NCBI GenBank assembly: GCA_030761205.1
Contig: JAULJL010000001.1
Span: 43,813,645-43,877,644 of the forward strand
From: Fremontodendron californicum
Taxonomy: Eukaryota > Streptophyta > Magnoliopsida > Malvales > Malvaceae
DNA: 64,000 nucleotides
Direction: 5' to 3'
Under the pieces are notes generated by a model. It made no database searches. It was not told the origin of the DNA and was given only the letters and a program-made list of their open reading frames with translations. Shown here piece by piece: positions 24,384 through 36,699 of this stretch. Every line of letters starts with the position of its first letter. The first letter of the stretch is position 1. The translations under genes were made by a program, and so were the position numbers.

Positions 24384-25825
24384 TCAGAGTTGCAATGCTA
24401 AATCTGGGTGCTGGGGTGAACCAATTGGCACACTAGAACTAGGTGAACCTGGTGCCAGGAATCTCACATTAAGATCAGGGGGAAATGGAAGGAAATCTTG
24501 TTTATTATAGGATTTCCGCTTAAACCCAACATTAGTTGCCGCGTGTGCATTTCCAGAATGTAAAGCAATTGAACTATCTGCAAACTTAGTCTCTTTTGGA
24601 AGAAAATCACTTCCAGGCATTGGGCACATGGTGGAGCTGCCACCTGAAACCATGCCATGTGTTTGAGAAGGCACTTCTTCAGTCTTATCAGACAAGGAAA
24701 TTACAGGCTGTGTTACCAGTCCCGTTTGAGGGGAATAACCAATCCCAGTCCCACCAATAGAACCATTGATACCCGAGTGCAGTAAAGGTCTTTGCTGAAA
24801 CTGATGAGAAGGTATACAAGTCAAGTCATTTTGAGAACTTTGTCCTCTGATACTTTCTTTGTCTTCTCCACCCTGCAAAGGAAATCTACTTGCCGCAATA
24901 GAGCTTGAACCAGAAGTAGCTGGAGATAAAAGTCTGCTAGAATGGTTCTCAGATAGAGAACTTGAAGATCTCTGCTTTTCAGAAAACAAAAATTGCGGCT
25001 GCTCAATCCTCCTGTTTTCTCCTACCCATCCAGGACCAAACTTCAGTCCACTAGGCAAAACACTTTCAATTTTCCTTGAAGAAAATTTCCAAGCAACAGG
25101 TCCAAGATTTGCAGCAAAACGTGCCAAGCTTGTAGCATAACCATTTTCCGCACTCAAACCAACCTGATACAGATCGAAAAGGGAAAAAAAGGGTTACCAC
25201 TTAACAATGGGTAAAAACTTTACAATTGACAGAAAATAAAATTGAGGGAGATAAAAAAACAATAGTCAATGAGATTGCCATGATTATATAAGGCTCAAGC
25301 TTTCTATACTGCCAATGATCCGAATTGTTTTCTTTTTTTCTTTATAATGAATAATGGTATGTTAGAATATTTCAAACACCCTTCTGGTTAGATATATAAA
25401 CATATAAAAGTATCAAATTTACCAGCACAAATCTAGCTATTCTTGCACCAGAATTCTTTATGCAATTTATTATCCATGCTTGACGAATTTACGGTTGATC
25501 AGACATTCCATCTATTCAACTCATTAGATTAATCTTTTCACAAATGTAGCAATGACCATTATTGCAGCATACACATAAAACACACCGGAATTAGTTGCTT
25601 CAATTCTCTATCCAAGGTGGAAAAGATAGGCTGCTGCTCATATCCAGAAGTCAATGAATGGTTGTAGGTTTCACGCCTGTTCTCATCTACTGCAAAATGT
25701 TTCTTCCCATACTTCATCACAGCCTTCACAACAGAAGCTGGAAAGTGAGAGAAAAATAGCTCAATATGCATAAAAAAAATATGTACAAAATAAGATTTCA
25801 CTTTAAAAAAAGTAAAGAATAAAGG

Positions 25826-25856
<31 letters not shown>

Positions 25857-28778
25857 CACAGACTATTAAATACCAAACCTGGGAATTCATTCTCCCATTC
25901 AGACAACCAACTGGCATAATTTTCATTGCTATGAGAACCCCAGGAGGGTCTGATTAGTGTATCAGCAGGCCGGAGCTTGAGTGAACTAGCTCCTTTCCTG
26001 AAATTGTAAGTGTTTGAAAGGCTGGAAGCATCTGGTCCGGTAGCTAGAGTTGCATCTGAGGAAAACTCAGAACCAACACGATCAAAAGACGATGACTCCA
26101 ATGACTTTTTGAGGCTCTTTCCAGGTGGCCTTCCTCTCCTCACAACTTTCAGTTGCGGTTCACCTTCATCACTATCTTGCCTCAAATTCTCAAAGTCCTT
26201 CTTAGCCAGCTCTTGTATTGATCGTGCCTAACCAACCAGTCCAGATGTTTAAAATAACAGAAACCAGAGTACCAAACGAAGGAAACAAATTGAGAGCTAG
26301 CCAAACCTGTCGAAAGTAAATTGTATCGGGAGCATTATACTGCATTGCATTCGAGCAGATCAGAAAAACGTCTTTCTGCATGTATCAAAGTCACAAGTTT
26401 CAGTTCCAGTCCTACCAACATAAAGTATCATGAGAGAAAAGCATATGCAGGATACTATATCCCCTAAAACAAAGTTTTGTTATTAAAATGTTTCTGAAAT
26501 CTAAAGTCTATCCTCACTGGACGAGTCCAGAGCATTCATACTGGAAAATCATTTCATTAGGATTTTCATCTTTTCAATTAACCTCAAAAAGCATCTCACA
26601 GCATACAAAGTTGCTTGCTAGGAAAAGAGTATGCTGTCATGATCCCAAACTAAACAAAACAAGTTCTGCAATCAAATTCCACGAATCATGTGCAAATCAT
26701 TGGCAGCACCAATTAACTTCTATATTATATAAACTTTAAAAAACACAACTAGAACAACGATCCATCTTCTCAAACCAAATTAGAGAGTCTTTCAGACTTA
26801 ACAGAACAAAATGCTAACCCATGATGATTAACACAACTGGACTTAATATGAACTAAAACATCATAGTCAACATCTCTACAATAATCTCAGAAAGGCATAG
26901 CACGCCTCCCTATTCTACAAGGACTTGCTTGATTGGCAGCAAAAACTTGACTCGGTGTGTACGATATTTCTATGAAAACACACAAATCCACCAGATAAAA
27001 ACAGAAAATAACAAAAGAAACTTAATCACCGTAGAAGATAATGCAGTCAAACAACTTAATCAGCCTGTCCACTTTGTCCCAGGGTAGACAGACAGATGAA
27101 CATTGTAACCATATTAGCAAAGGGAAGGCTTGAAAAACAAACCTCAAATTGTTCCAAGGTTGTATAAGCTCCCCCATCGAGTTTTTTCCTGACTGTCAAA
27201 AAGTCCATTGGATGTGCAATAATGTCATGGTAATCAGGAAGCTGTATCAAGATCAATCCAACATAATTATCTCATGAACTGTGATTTCATTTTTCAGTAA
27301 TCTACATTTATGCAAGAATGAAAAAGAAAACGCACCTCTTCGGGATCCGCCGGCTCAGAGAAAACCCCGTAAGTATCCTTCCTGCAAGTAGATTAAGCAA
27401 AAACAATCAAAGCCCAATAAAAAGAAGATAGGATTAAAAAAATCGAATGAGCCAAAAATAACATATACTTTTGAAGCCTGTCAAGAATGAACACCAACAA
27501 CTTTTTGTCTGGCAAAGGTGTCGTGGGGCCAGACTCCACCGGTGACGCTGTCCACATATAAATGACATAAAATTAATTTAATTACCAAAACCCAACACTT
27601 TTTTTAAGAATTCCCAGAAGCCTTTTGATTTATACCATGAAGAGAGTCTGTCGCTTTCGATACCTTTTCACCCTGCAAGCAAGATAAACTTTCTTATCAA
27701 TTACAAACATATATGTTTATTATATTTATTTTAACTCCCAAAATATAAACCATAGCATAGGTATAAATATTTTGCTTTGTTATTGAAGAATCAGTGAGGA
27801 AACAGTAAAAAGCTACAATGCAAGTACAAGAGGGGGAAAAAAAAAACTTTGAATTATTATTATTAAAGAAAAGACAAATTGAAGCTTTTCAGACATGATG
27901 GTCTGTGCATCTATTATTTTGCACATAAATAAAGGTCAGATTAAATACAAGAGAATAAAGATTAAATAATAATGGAAAATTCGTAAATTAGGAAATAAAG
28001 AAAGAGAAACTGTGTTCAACACAATTTCAAGTTTTCCAAAAATCACAAAAGTTAAAATAAATATCCAATAACCAAGAAAAAAAGCACCTGACTTAGTCAA
28101 ACACTCAAACTCATCCATTTATCTCCGATCCAAACACAAAAAATTCAGTTGATGCGCAAAAATCCAAAAGTTCAATTTCAAAAAAGAAATAAAATAAATA
28201 TCCAAACAAACTAGGAAGATCTTTTTTGTTTCTGTTTCAAAAAATAACTTCCAAATACCCACGACAAGCTATTCCGACGCCAAATATATATATATATATA
28301 TTAATGGATAATTAATCACCATTTGATCAGATCCAGGAAGGAGGGTGGTAATTTTGTGAGGCTTGAGGGAGTCCTCGGGATCGTCACCATCCGCATTCGA
28401 GTCGGATCCGTATGAGGCCGAATTGGGCGCCGAAGGAATCGGACAATGCTGATGATTACGAGAAGAATTGAGGCCAAGCAATAGCTTATGCTTCTTCTGT
28501 TGGCGCTCGTCATCATCATCGTCTCCTCCGGAAATCAAGTCGGGCACTGAGGAGCCTCCATCGAGATTGGGGTTCCGGCGAGTGGATCGGCGGTTCGAAT
28601 TGATAGAAGAATTAGGGTTTATGAGATTAGGGGTTTTTTGTTGAAGCGGTTGCTGCTGCTGCTGCTGTTCCTGCAGTTGTTGCTGTTTGAGAGAGCGTTT
28701 TTGGAGTTCTAAGAGAGAGGGTCTCCCCTTCTTCTTCTTCTTCATCGCCATTGTTTCTGCTGCTATCTCACCTCCCAT
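24384..28778 (-). CDS. Plant bromodomain protein (acetyl-lysine reader)
   Basis: Nuclear bromodomain protein of about 689 residues. Nine exons (minus): 28320-28778, 27636-27672, 27469-27547, 27336-27381, 27143-27241, 26307-26375, 25879-26227, 25586-25737, 24384-25163 (2070 nt, in phase). The N-terminus is basic (MKKKKKGRPSLLELQKR) with a Gln-rich stretch and an acidic patch GGDDDDDE. The bromodomain covers about residues 178-275: LLVFILDRLQKKDTYGVFSE, DYHDIIAHPMDFLTVRKKL, then CSNAMQYNAPDTIYFRQA with the conserved acetyl-lysine-binding Asn. An AT-hook-like VVRRGRPPGK follows. The C-terminus has PPDLNVRF, an EAR-like DLN motif, and ends PDLALQL, shared with plant relatives such as Arabidopsis At1g20670. 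Plant homologues bind acetylated histones. Start at MGGEIAAETM; a later Met (MAMKKKKK) is possible. Confidence 0.88.
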
Positions 28779-29088
28779 TGCTTTTTCTTTTCTTTTTTCT
28801 CTTTTTTTTTTTTTTTTTCTAAATAGTCCTTGATTTCTCTTTTTTTTATATTATTTTTTAATGGGAATATTGGGGATGGGGTCGGTAGTACGTGCGAATT
28901 GCGGGAACAGGATGCCAGCGTGGAAGGAAAGTCACGTGAAATGGATGGATGTGACCAACTCTCACGTGATATAAATTTGCTTGTGTGAGTGACTGTGGCC
29001 TTTTTTTTTTTCTTTCTCAATTTTACTAACAAAAAGAAATTTCCTCCAACAAGCGAGGAAAAAATAATTTCCATAATAAAACTTATGA
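28779..29088. promoter_or_regulatory. Bromodomain gene 5' leader and proximal promoter
   Basis: T- and TC-rich leader immediately upstream of the start, then about 250 bp of spacer with two CACGTGA words (about 28932 and 28963), G-box-like cores. The Mutator-like element begins just beyond. Regulatory function is inferred only. Confidence 0.35.
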
Positions 29089-29097
29089 AAGTTTAAT
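29089..29097 (+). repeat. 9-bp target-site duplication, left (AAGTTTAAT)
   Basis: Identical to 31023-31031 on the other side of the inverted repeats. Confidence 0.85.
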
Positions 29098-31022
29098 GGT
29101 CAAATTGTATAATATTAGTCCATGAACTATAGTTAAAATACGGATTTAGACTCTGTACTATAATTTGAAAAAATTTGTTACCTCTTTTTTGGGATTTTAA
29201 ATTTTAGTTCAATTTTAAACGGTATCAATTTTTCACTGTTAAATATGCTGACGTTATATTGACTTTGCTGATGTGTCAAGCTTAGTCAACAAAATTTTTG
29301 GGCAACTGATGATGTGAAATTTTTTTTCCACGTGACTTACTAACTTGGTTGGTCAAATAATGTAATTAGTTTTTGTACTTATATCAAAATACGAATTTAG
29401 TCTCTCTACAATAATTTGAACTTTTTTTGATACTTTTACTTTTCGAGATTTCAAATTTCGATTCAATCTTAAGCTTCATTTATTTTGCAAAAATCAATTC
29501 TGAAATTTTTTTTTTTGAAAAATAATAATATTTTAAAATAATAATTTTATTAAAATATAATTTTATTAATATAAATATTAAAAGGAGTAATATTTATTTG
29601 TAAAATATTAAAAATATTTATACTATTAAAAGTTAAAATAATAACATTTAGTTGGTTTATAAGTTATGCTCAAAAAATATTAACAAAAAAAAAAAAAAAA
29701 AAAATCAAACCTCAAATACTAAAAGACATCATAATTTTAAAGACAAAATTAACACAAAAACTATAAAGAGACTTTGGAAGTCTCGAGAAACAAGCAAACA
29801 AATCTTAGGGTTAGAAAAAGCTTTGACCTCACCTTCCCATTTCTTCTGTCTCGTGGCACCCAAAATCTGCACCTCTTTTTTTTTTTTTTTCCTTAACTTT
29901 CAGCAAATATTATTGTATGTTCATTTCTCTAGATTTTGCAATCGTTTTTTTACCAACAAATCTAAAACCAAATAGTTTTAGATTGGTAACTAACTTAATT
30001 TTGGTTTTTTGGTTTGCTTTAACCCCAAAGAAAGACATCGCTCATCCTTCCTCTAAGCCAACAAGGTGGCAAGCAAAAGAAAAAAGTCATTTTTTTTTAC
30101 TATATGTTTCTTTTACTATATTTTTAATGGGGGTTGATTTTATACTTTTTAGACTTAGATAAAAAGTTAGTTTTTGTTTTTTTTCCTTTGTTGTATAAGT
30201 GGAGAAAAGAAAAGTAAAAGGAAAGGGTGAACAACATGGTGATGTTTGACCACGCTACCTATGCCAAATTTTTCCTTGAAGCTCATCACTCCCTCTATTT
30301 TCTCCGATCGTTTGACGGTACTTTTTATTTTTACCTCTTTTTATGTTTGATCCAACATAATAAATTATTATATTAATAAATACTATTTTATTTAATTTTA
30401 ATTCAAAAAACATTTAAAATGTTTAAATAAAAAATCTTTTAATACTTTAATTTTAAATATTTTTATCTTGAATATTATTAAACTAAATATAAATACTTTT
30501 ATATTTTAATAATAAATATTAATTATTAACAAAAATAATATATTTTCTTATTTAAATAATAAATATGATTTAGTATAATAATATTATTTTAATAATGAGA
30601 ACATTTTTAATTATTTTTTAATATTTTAAAATTTGGATCAAAATTTGAAAATTCGAAAAATATAGGTACCAAAAAATTTTAAATTATTGTAGAGGGATTA
30701 AATTTCTTATTTTGATATAAGTACAAGGACTAATTACATCATTTGACAGCCTAAGTTAGTAAGTCACGTGAAAAAAAAAATTTCACGTCATCAATTGCAA
30801 ATTTTTTTTGCTAACTAAGCTCGCCATGTCAGCAAGATCAACGTTACACCAGCAAGATCAATGTCACATCAGCATACTTAACAATGAAAATTTGATACCG
30901 TTAAAAATTAGATTGAAATTCAAAATCCCAAAAAATAAAGGTAGAAAAGTTTTTCGAATTATAATAGAGGAACTAAAGCCACATTTTAGCTATAGTACAT
31001 GGATTAATAGTATAATTTGACC
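29098..31022. mobile_element. Mutator-like element carrying an RPS25 fragment (Pack-MULE)
   Basis: Non-autonomous DNA transposon of 1925 bp. Long terminal inverted repeats of about 360 bp (29098-29460 and about 30655-31022) start GGTCAAATTGTATA on the left and TGGTCAAATTATAC on the complement of the right. They match along their length, including GTACTTATATCAAAATA and CACGTGACTTACTAACTT. The flanks carry an exact 9-bp duplication AAGTTTAAT (29089-29097, 31023-31031), the hallmark of the Mutator superfamily. No transposase is encoded. The interior holds a decayed ribosomal protein S25 gene with its intron, so genomic DNA was captured. TIR divergence is visible, so the insertion is not very recent. 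Confidence 0.9.
30025..30317 (+). pseudogene. RPS25: Captured, decayed ribosomal protein S25 gene fragment
   Basis: First exon piece, 30025-30086: PKKDIAHPSSKPTR, followed after a one-base frame change by GGKQKKK. This matches the RPS25 N-terminus up to its lysine-rich stretch. An intron-like gap with a T-rich tract ends at AG (30199). Second piece, 30200-30317: W.KEK, a stop (TAA) where the family has Gln, then KERVNNMVMFDHATYAKFF. After a small deletion/frame change it resumes LITPSIFSDRL and ends at a GTAC donor-like site. S25 is a 40S ribosomal subunit protein. This copy lacks an ATG, the C-terminal half and an open frame, so it is not functional. The retained intron shows DNA-level capture by the surrounding Mutator-like element. 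Confidence 0.85.
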
Positions 31023-31031
31023 AAGTTTAAT
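31023..31031 (+). repeat. 9-bp target-site duplication, right (AAGTTTAAT)
   Basis: Identical to 29089-29097. Confidence 0.85.
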
Positions 31032-31045
31032 TTACTCGTAATGAG

Positions 31046-31305
31046 TCAGTAAGTCCACTATAAGCATGTGTTTATCAGGATTCTTTCCAATCTCCAATAT
31101 TAACTTTGGATCCAGCATTCGTTTACTTAGCTTAGCAACTGAAAGAAGCTTCCTAGCAAGGCTTAAAGCTTCCACCTTTGATGAACCCCTTCACCATTGC
31201 CTCAATCAGACTCCGATTAGTCAAGCTAGTGAAATTCTCCAAGTTGACTGGCAATTTTAATTCACGGTTCCTTGCCAAGACCTCAACAGTTTGAAGTCAA
31301 AAATC
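31046..31305 (-). pseudogene. Fragment of an unidentified protein gene (PPR-like?)
   Basis: The minus strand reads EVLARNRELKLPVNLENF, then SLTNRSLIEAMVKGFIKGG. After a one-base frame change near 31160 it continues LARKLLSVAKLSKRMLDPK, then LILEIGKNPDKHMLIVDLL. The composition and helical look resemble a pentatricopeptide-type or other helical-repeat protein, but I do not recognise the family firmly. No start, stop or splice context surrounds it. It sits immediately outside the right target duplication of the Mutator-like element. Confidence 0.4.
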
Positions 31306-32159
31306 CTATCATCCGGGTACAAAATTTTAATTTAAAATATATATATTTTTTTTATTTATTTGATTGTTTTAAATCAAAATTTAATGTTTTCTCTATCATG
31401 ATCATTTTTATTTTTTCATAATTACATTTAAAAATAAATATATTTATTAAATTAATCTATTAAATTTAATTAATAATAATTTATTATATTTATTTGATGT
31501 TTAAAAATTTTAAAAATTTTAAATTTACATATAAATATAAATATATTTTTTTTTATTAAGAAATTTAAAAATAAGTTATATATATATATATATATGAAAA
31601 ATATCAATAAATCTAAAATAATATACCAAAACATATCGATATATATCAATATCAGAAGAAAAATAATACATCCACTAATCCGGTACTTATTAACTTGATC
31701 CAAACCTCAAGCTTGTCCCATCGATTAATTATTATCATCTCAGTTGGAAACAACTAACAGAAAGAATAATATCAAATGAATTGTTCAAAGGCAATAAATA
31801 TGTGACAACAATAAATGAAGCAGAGCAGCAGCATTGAAAGAAGCAGGCAGCAAAAGAATAACAACCCCATGCATATTAGGATGAAAAGTTACAGAATAGA
31901 AGAGGACTAAATTCTCTACAAGGAATTTATCTAAGCCATTCAAGTTTAAATGAAAAAAGTACATGTAGCAGCAAGTCTCCCATCTACAACTATTAATTTC
32001 TGAAGGTCAAAAGAAACCAATAGGATTCAAGAGTTACATTTTTCCCTTAGATGACATATGCATCTAAAAGAATAAAATGGAAACATCAAAAGCATTAACA
32101 TAAGATTGATCAAACACTATCACAGCCTACTTTGATTATGCTATCCTCCCTGGATCTTC
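31306..32159. other. AT-rich spacer and HMGB 3' UTR
   Basis: 31320-31700 is extremely AT-rich with TA runs. 31700-32159 is probably the 3' UTR of the minus-strand HMGB gene. No other gene was seen. Confidence 0.45.
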
Positions 32160-33306
32160 CTACTCATCATCATCATCATCTTCCTGCATGCAAAGGAGAA
32201 ACCCAATTCACTAAGGTCCAATATAACCCACAAGCCAAGATCAGTAACAGCATAAAACTGAATCAAATTACAACTCACCTCTCCACTGCCTTCTTCATCG
32301 TCATCATCATCATTCACCTCAGACTCCACATCATCTTCTTTGGGACCCTCAGCCTGGAATTACTCCAAAAAAAAAGTTCATGAACTATTAGCAACCCAAA
32401 CTGAAACTTTTTTGTTCATTAAATAGAAAGAATATAACAAATGATTAATTTAAAAATAAAAGTAAATTACCTGTCTCTTATTGTAGGCTTTCATGTTCTT
32501 TTCATACTCAGCCTTTCGCTTCTCTGCCTTATCAACATAAGGTTTTTTTTCCTAAAATAATTTAACTTAAATTAATCAGAAAGCCTAGTTGCATGTATTT
32601 TTTTTAAAAGATTTTTAACGCTGAAAATAGCAAAACACTTACAGCTTCAGACAAGCTCTTCCACCTATCTCCACCAGCTTTGCCAACCTGAATTTGACCA
32701 CAAAAGAGAAATAGAAAAAGCAAAATTAAAAGGAAAGAAACCTGTAAACAAGCGACAAAAATCATTGCTCATACTTACAGCAGCAACGGATTTGTTTTTA
32801 GGGTTATCCTTCTTGTATTGCTCACGGAACCCCTCCCTTAAATCAGGAAATCAACATTAACGAACCAGATAAAAATGAATGCAAATCAGCAAAATCATTC
32901 CTCGAAGCTCAATTTTGCTTTGACCATAAGAAGAATCGTTCAATTCACCTCTTCAATTCTGATTTTTATGAAGAATATAAACGCCGGAGTTTTCCACGGA
33001 ACAAACCAAAAAATTAAATAAAAAACGAAAAATACAGGAGAGATTCGTGAATGATTACATGAAAACGAAGAAGGCACTAGCAGGCCTCTTTGGCTTGTTT
33101 GGATCCTTAGCTGCCTTCCCCGATTTCTTTCCACCTTTCGTGGTTGATTTCTTATTCACGGAGAGCCTATCAAGAAACCACAAAATAAAGTCAAATAATA
33201 GGAAAGAATACGCGATCTGAAAAAAGCAAAAGGAAAACGAAGAAAAAAAGAGGAGAAAAGCTTACTTGGCGCTCTTAGTATCTGACTTGGATTTACCTCC
33301 CTTCAT
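32160..33306 (-). CDS. HMGB3: HMG-box chromatin protein, plant HMGB2/3 type
   Basis: Small chromatin-architecture protein of 143 residues. Seven exons (minus): 33266-33306, 33059-33166, 32779-32836, 32643-32687, 32471-32551, 32279-32353, 32160-32183; total 432 nt, in phase. A basic N-terminus (MKGGKSKSDTKSAKLSVNKK) precedes one HMG box (about residues 34-103) showing PNKPKRPASAFFVFM, FREQYKKDNPKNKSVAAVGK and DRWKSLSEAEKKPYVDKAEK. An acidic tail (NDDDDDEEGSGE, then EDDDDDE) follows. This is the standard plant HMGB layout and length. Such proteins bend DNA non-specifically and move rapidly in chromatin. The last coding exon is only 24 nt. The paralogue name is by synteny with Arabidopsis HMGB3 and is tentative. 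Confidence 0.92.
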
Positions 33307-34230
33307 GTTGATTCCTGCAATTAAAATCGCAGATCAGTGGAAAATACAGAAGAAATCGATAAACAAACGTGAGAATAGAGGGAAATCGATGGGAAATACC
33401 TGGTTGGTGAATTAGGGTTAGGGTTGAGATAGAGAAAGGGAAACAAAAAAGGGTAGAGAAAAAGGGAAAAATATGTGAGAGATTGAGAGGGGAGGGGGGA
33501 GTTTAGACGTCGAAAGATGGAGATATTAAGTTGGGGCAAATTGAAATTCAATTGCGCACGAAATGAAAATAGGGGGGTAGGCGGGATTTGGAAATTCATG
33601 CCACGTCAGTGATCTGTGTGCATTTATACTATTGGATGCGCGACTGCTAGTGCTAAGCTTTTGTTTGCCTCTCTGATATCCCTTTTCCTTTGTTTCTTCT
33701 TCTCTTCTAAGTGCAGAATGCGTGGGTTGGGCTTTGGGATAATAAATCATTGAGATTAAATGGGCCGCTTCTACTTAATCCGAGCCCAATCTATTTAGTT
33801 CTGAGATTTATTTTCGATTATTATCCCCTCCCTCCCGCCCCCAAAAAAAAGAAGTTCCATTTCTAACGTAATTTGACGGAAATAGCCTCCAATGCCTACC
33901 TGGACTCCTGAACTTCCAAAACAAGCTAAAAAGTTCCATAATCACACACAAAGTTACCCGCCCAATCCGGCACTAAAATGCGCTGGAAAGCCAACGACGA
34001 AGAACCTTCTCTTCTCTTCTCTGCTAATTTACGCATTTTTTTGCTCCCTTAATTTCTCAGTTTCTATTCAAGAATTGTATGCTAGCTACTAATCACCATC
34101 TTTGCTGCCGCTTCTTCCTCAATTAATTGAATATAGAGATTCAAAGGGAATGGCTCTTTGTAGACAACAAGTGCTTTGCTGAAGGCGCAAAAGCCTTAGC
34201 TAACAGAAGAGAGAGAGAGAGAGAGAGTAA
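33307..34230. promoter_or_regulatory. Divergent promoter between HMGB and WOX genes
   Basis: A head-to-head spacer of 0.9 kb holds both 5' leaders. A CT/GA-rich HMGB leader lies at about 33307-33530, and a (GA)n run (34209-34226) sits just before the WOX start. No further gene was seen. Confidence 0.45.
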
Positions 34231-36699
34231 ATGGAGTGGCAAAATCAAGAAATGCAACAACAAGGAGGAGAAATTCGGAATGGGGTTTGCGGAAAAGTGA
34301 TGACTGATGAACAGATGGAGGAACTGAGGAAGCAGATTGTTGCCTATGCGGTCATTTCTGAGCAGCTCGCCGAGATGCACAAAGCCATGTCTGCCCATCA
34401 GGATTTTACTGGTTTTTCTTCTTTTTTGCTCCCCTCCTTTCTTTTTTTCTTCTCCTTATTATACAATGCATTTGGTCGTGAAATGCTTGATTGATGCTTC
34501 TGTCCATCGACTTTCATATGAGTTAAAGGTGCCTTTGCGCATGTACTTATTTCATGTACTGATTTTGAAGTATATGTCGGTGAATAAAAAGCTGTTACTG
34601 TATGTCTTCGAAATCAATTGGATTTGTCTTAGATACATTATATTATATATTCTAAATCTTTAAATATCTTGATTTATCTATGAACTTTTAATTATACTCT
34701 TATTAATACTTAAATGATAAAATCATCAGGATATAAAGGTTTTGCAAAAAATTACAAAAATTTGTAATTGTAGGATCATCATTGCATCAAAACTATATTT
34801 TTTAAATGTTGTTAGTTAATGCTTTATAAGGAAAGGACATTAATAAAAACTGCTAAAATTATCACATAGTTATACTTTTGCTTATGAATCAAATAATTGA
34901 TATCATAATTAGAGTTTGGATAAACTTTAATTAACATGTGTATATATGTTTGTTATAAAAACAAGTTCACTGACATGAGAATGCCATTGATAGTTCATTT
35001 AGTGCATATGTCAACATTCTTATGTGATTGTTGTGCAAGTGATCATTCATTTTATATGAGAAATATTATACTTTGATTACTAATGAGGAATGACTTGAAA
35101 TTACTAATGGTCTTATGCTCCAATCGGGTTCTTTTGGATATAACATGAGAAATATGAAGATGCATAAGTAATCGATATAGGATTCATCATCTTGAGTGGT
35201 CGAGATAATATCTCAATTAGTCTTGAAAGTATTAACTCAAATTGTTTTTGACCAAAGTGTAATAATGTTTAGAATAGTTTTAAAAACTTATTCGATAGTT
35301 AATGGCTAAATCAAAGATTTAACATGGTTGAGAGAGAGAATTTGTCAATCTGCCAAAAAATCCCCAAATGGATCGTGGGAGCTCATATATATATATATAT
35401 ATATATAGGTCTAAAGAATATGAGTTACATAGCACAAGTATTTAATAGGTATAATGGTAGAAATTTTCATTACTAAGATATTAATGTTTTGTCTGAGATG
35501 TGTTTAGATTACTGGTTATAGTGAATAGTGAACTAGTCTGAATAGAATGGAAAAATACTCATACTTCAGATAAAGGTTAAGAGGAGAACCTTTTAACTAC
35601 CTTCTTATCTAATCTACCAAGCCAAACTCTCTAGCACATCCCAATAGAGAAATTAATCCAAGAATCCTGTCATATTCTGGGATTATTTTTACTTCTTCTT
35701 GTCAGCCAAGTAACATTTGGTGAAGTGTCTTCTGAAGAAGTAATCTTCAGTGAAATGATTTATGTGAAGTAATTTTCAGTAAAGGAACTTTCAGTGAAGG
35801 AGTTTTTTTTTGTGAAAGAGAAGGTTGAAGCAGCCTTCAGTGCAGCAACCTTGTAGCGAAATTTCCTACAAAACAACTTTAGTAATACTTTAAAAAGATA
35901 ATATAATAGTAGCCAAAATCAAATATCTTTTGCTTGTATTAACTTCGCTACAGATTTAGCAATGGGTTTGGTAAGACTATTTGGCCTATTGAGGAATCTT
36001 GGTAGCTTTCTTGTATAGGAAATCCAAATAGATTGTATATGGTATTTAGGATTAATTTCATTGCAAATTGTGAGTGCTTCTAATTGCTTGTATTGATTTG
36101 TGGTTCTGGAATAAGGTTGGGAAATCTCTACTGTGATCCAATAGGGGCCTCTATTGGCCACAAGATCACTGCTAGACAGCGTTGGACTCCAACAGCACTG
36201 CAGCTTCAAATTCTAGAGAGTATATACCATGAAGGAAATGGGACTGCAAGCAAGCAAAAAATCAAAGAGATAACAGCTGAACTAGCACAACATGGTCAAA
36301 TTTCTGAAACAAATGTGTATAATTGGTTTCAGAATCGGCGTGCTCGTTCGAAAAGGAAGCTACAGGCCTCTGGTTCAGTGAATGCAGAATCAGAAGCAGA
36401 TGCAGAAGGTTTGGGTACAAAAGAGAAAAGGACCAAACCAGAAAGTGTAGAGTTTACAGATAACTCTGCACAAGGGGTTGAAAGCTTCTTCCAAAATTCT
36501 GATACAGGTACTAAAACGATTAATGCTTTGAATACTTAACATAGTGGTTTTGGGAAGATGAAGCAGTTGGTTTTGGAACAAAATATGTTACTTTTTGTTT
36601 TGGTGAGCAGGGATTGATCAGTTGATTGGTAAAGTGGAACCTTCACGAGGCTATGATGCTTACAATAATCTAGTTGAACAATTTGGCTTGCTTGGATGA
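34231..36699 (+). CDS. WUSCHEL-related homeobox protein, WOX13 clade
   Basis: Homeodomain transcription factor of the ancient WOX13 clade. Exon 1 is 34231-34411 (MEWQNQEMQQQ, with the clade signature KVMTDEQMEELRKQI). The homeodomain exon ends at 36507 and exon 3 is 36611-36699 (DQLIGKVEPSRGYDAYNNL, stop). The homeodomain has RWTPTALQLQILESIYHEG and the recognition helix NVYNWFQNRRARSKRK. Exon 1 ends in phase 1. The acceptor favoured by protein homology (exon from 36116, giving LGNLYCDP) would be out of frame. An in-frame acceptor exists at 36145 (AATAG|GG), giving a 210-residue protein without those residues. So the gene is either spliced there, uses an unseen microexon, or carries a frame error. 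Intron 1 is 1.7 kb. By position it would match Arabidopsis WOX10/WOX14. Confidence 0.82.
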
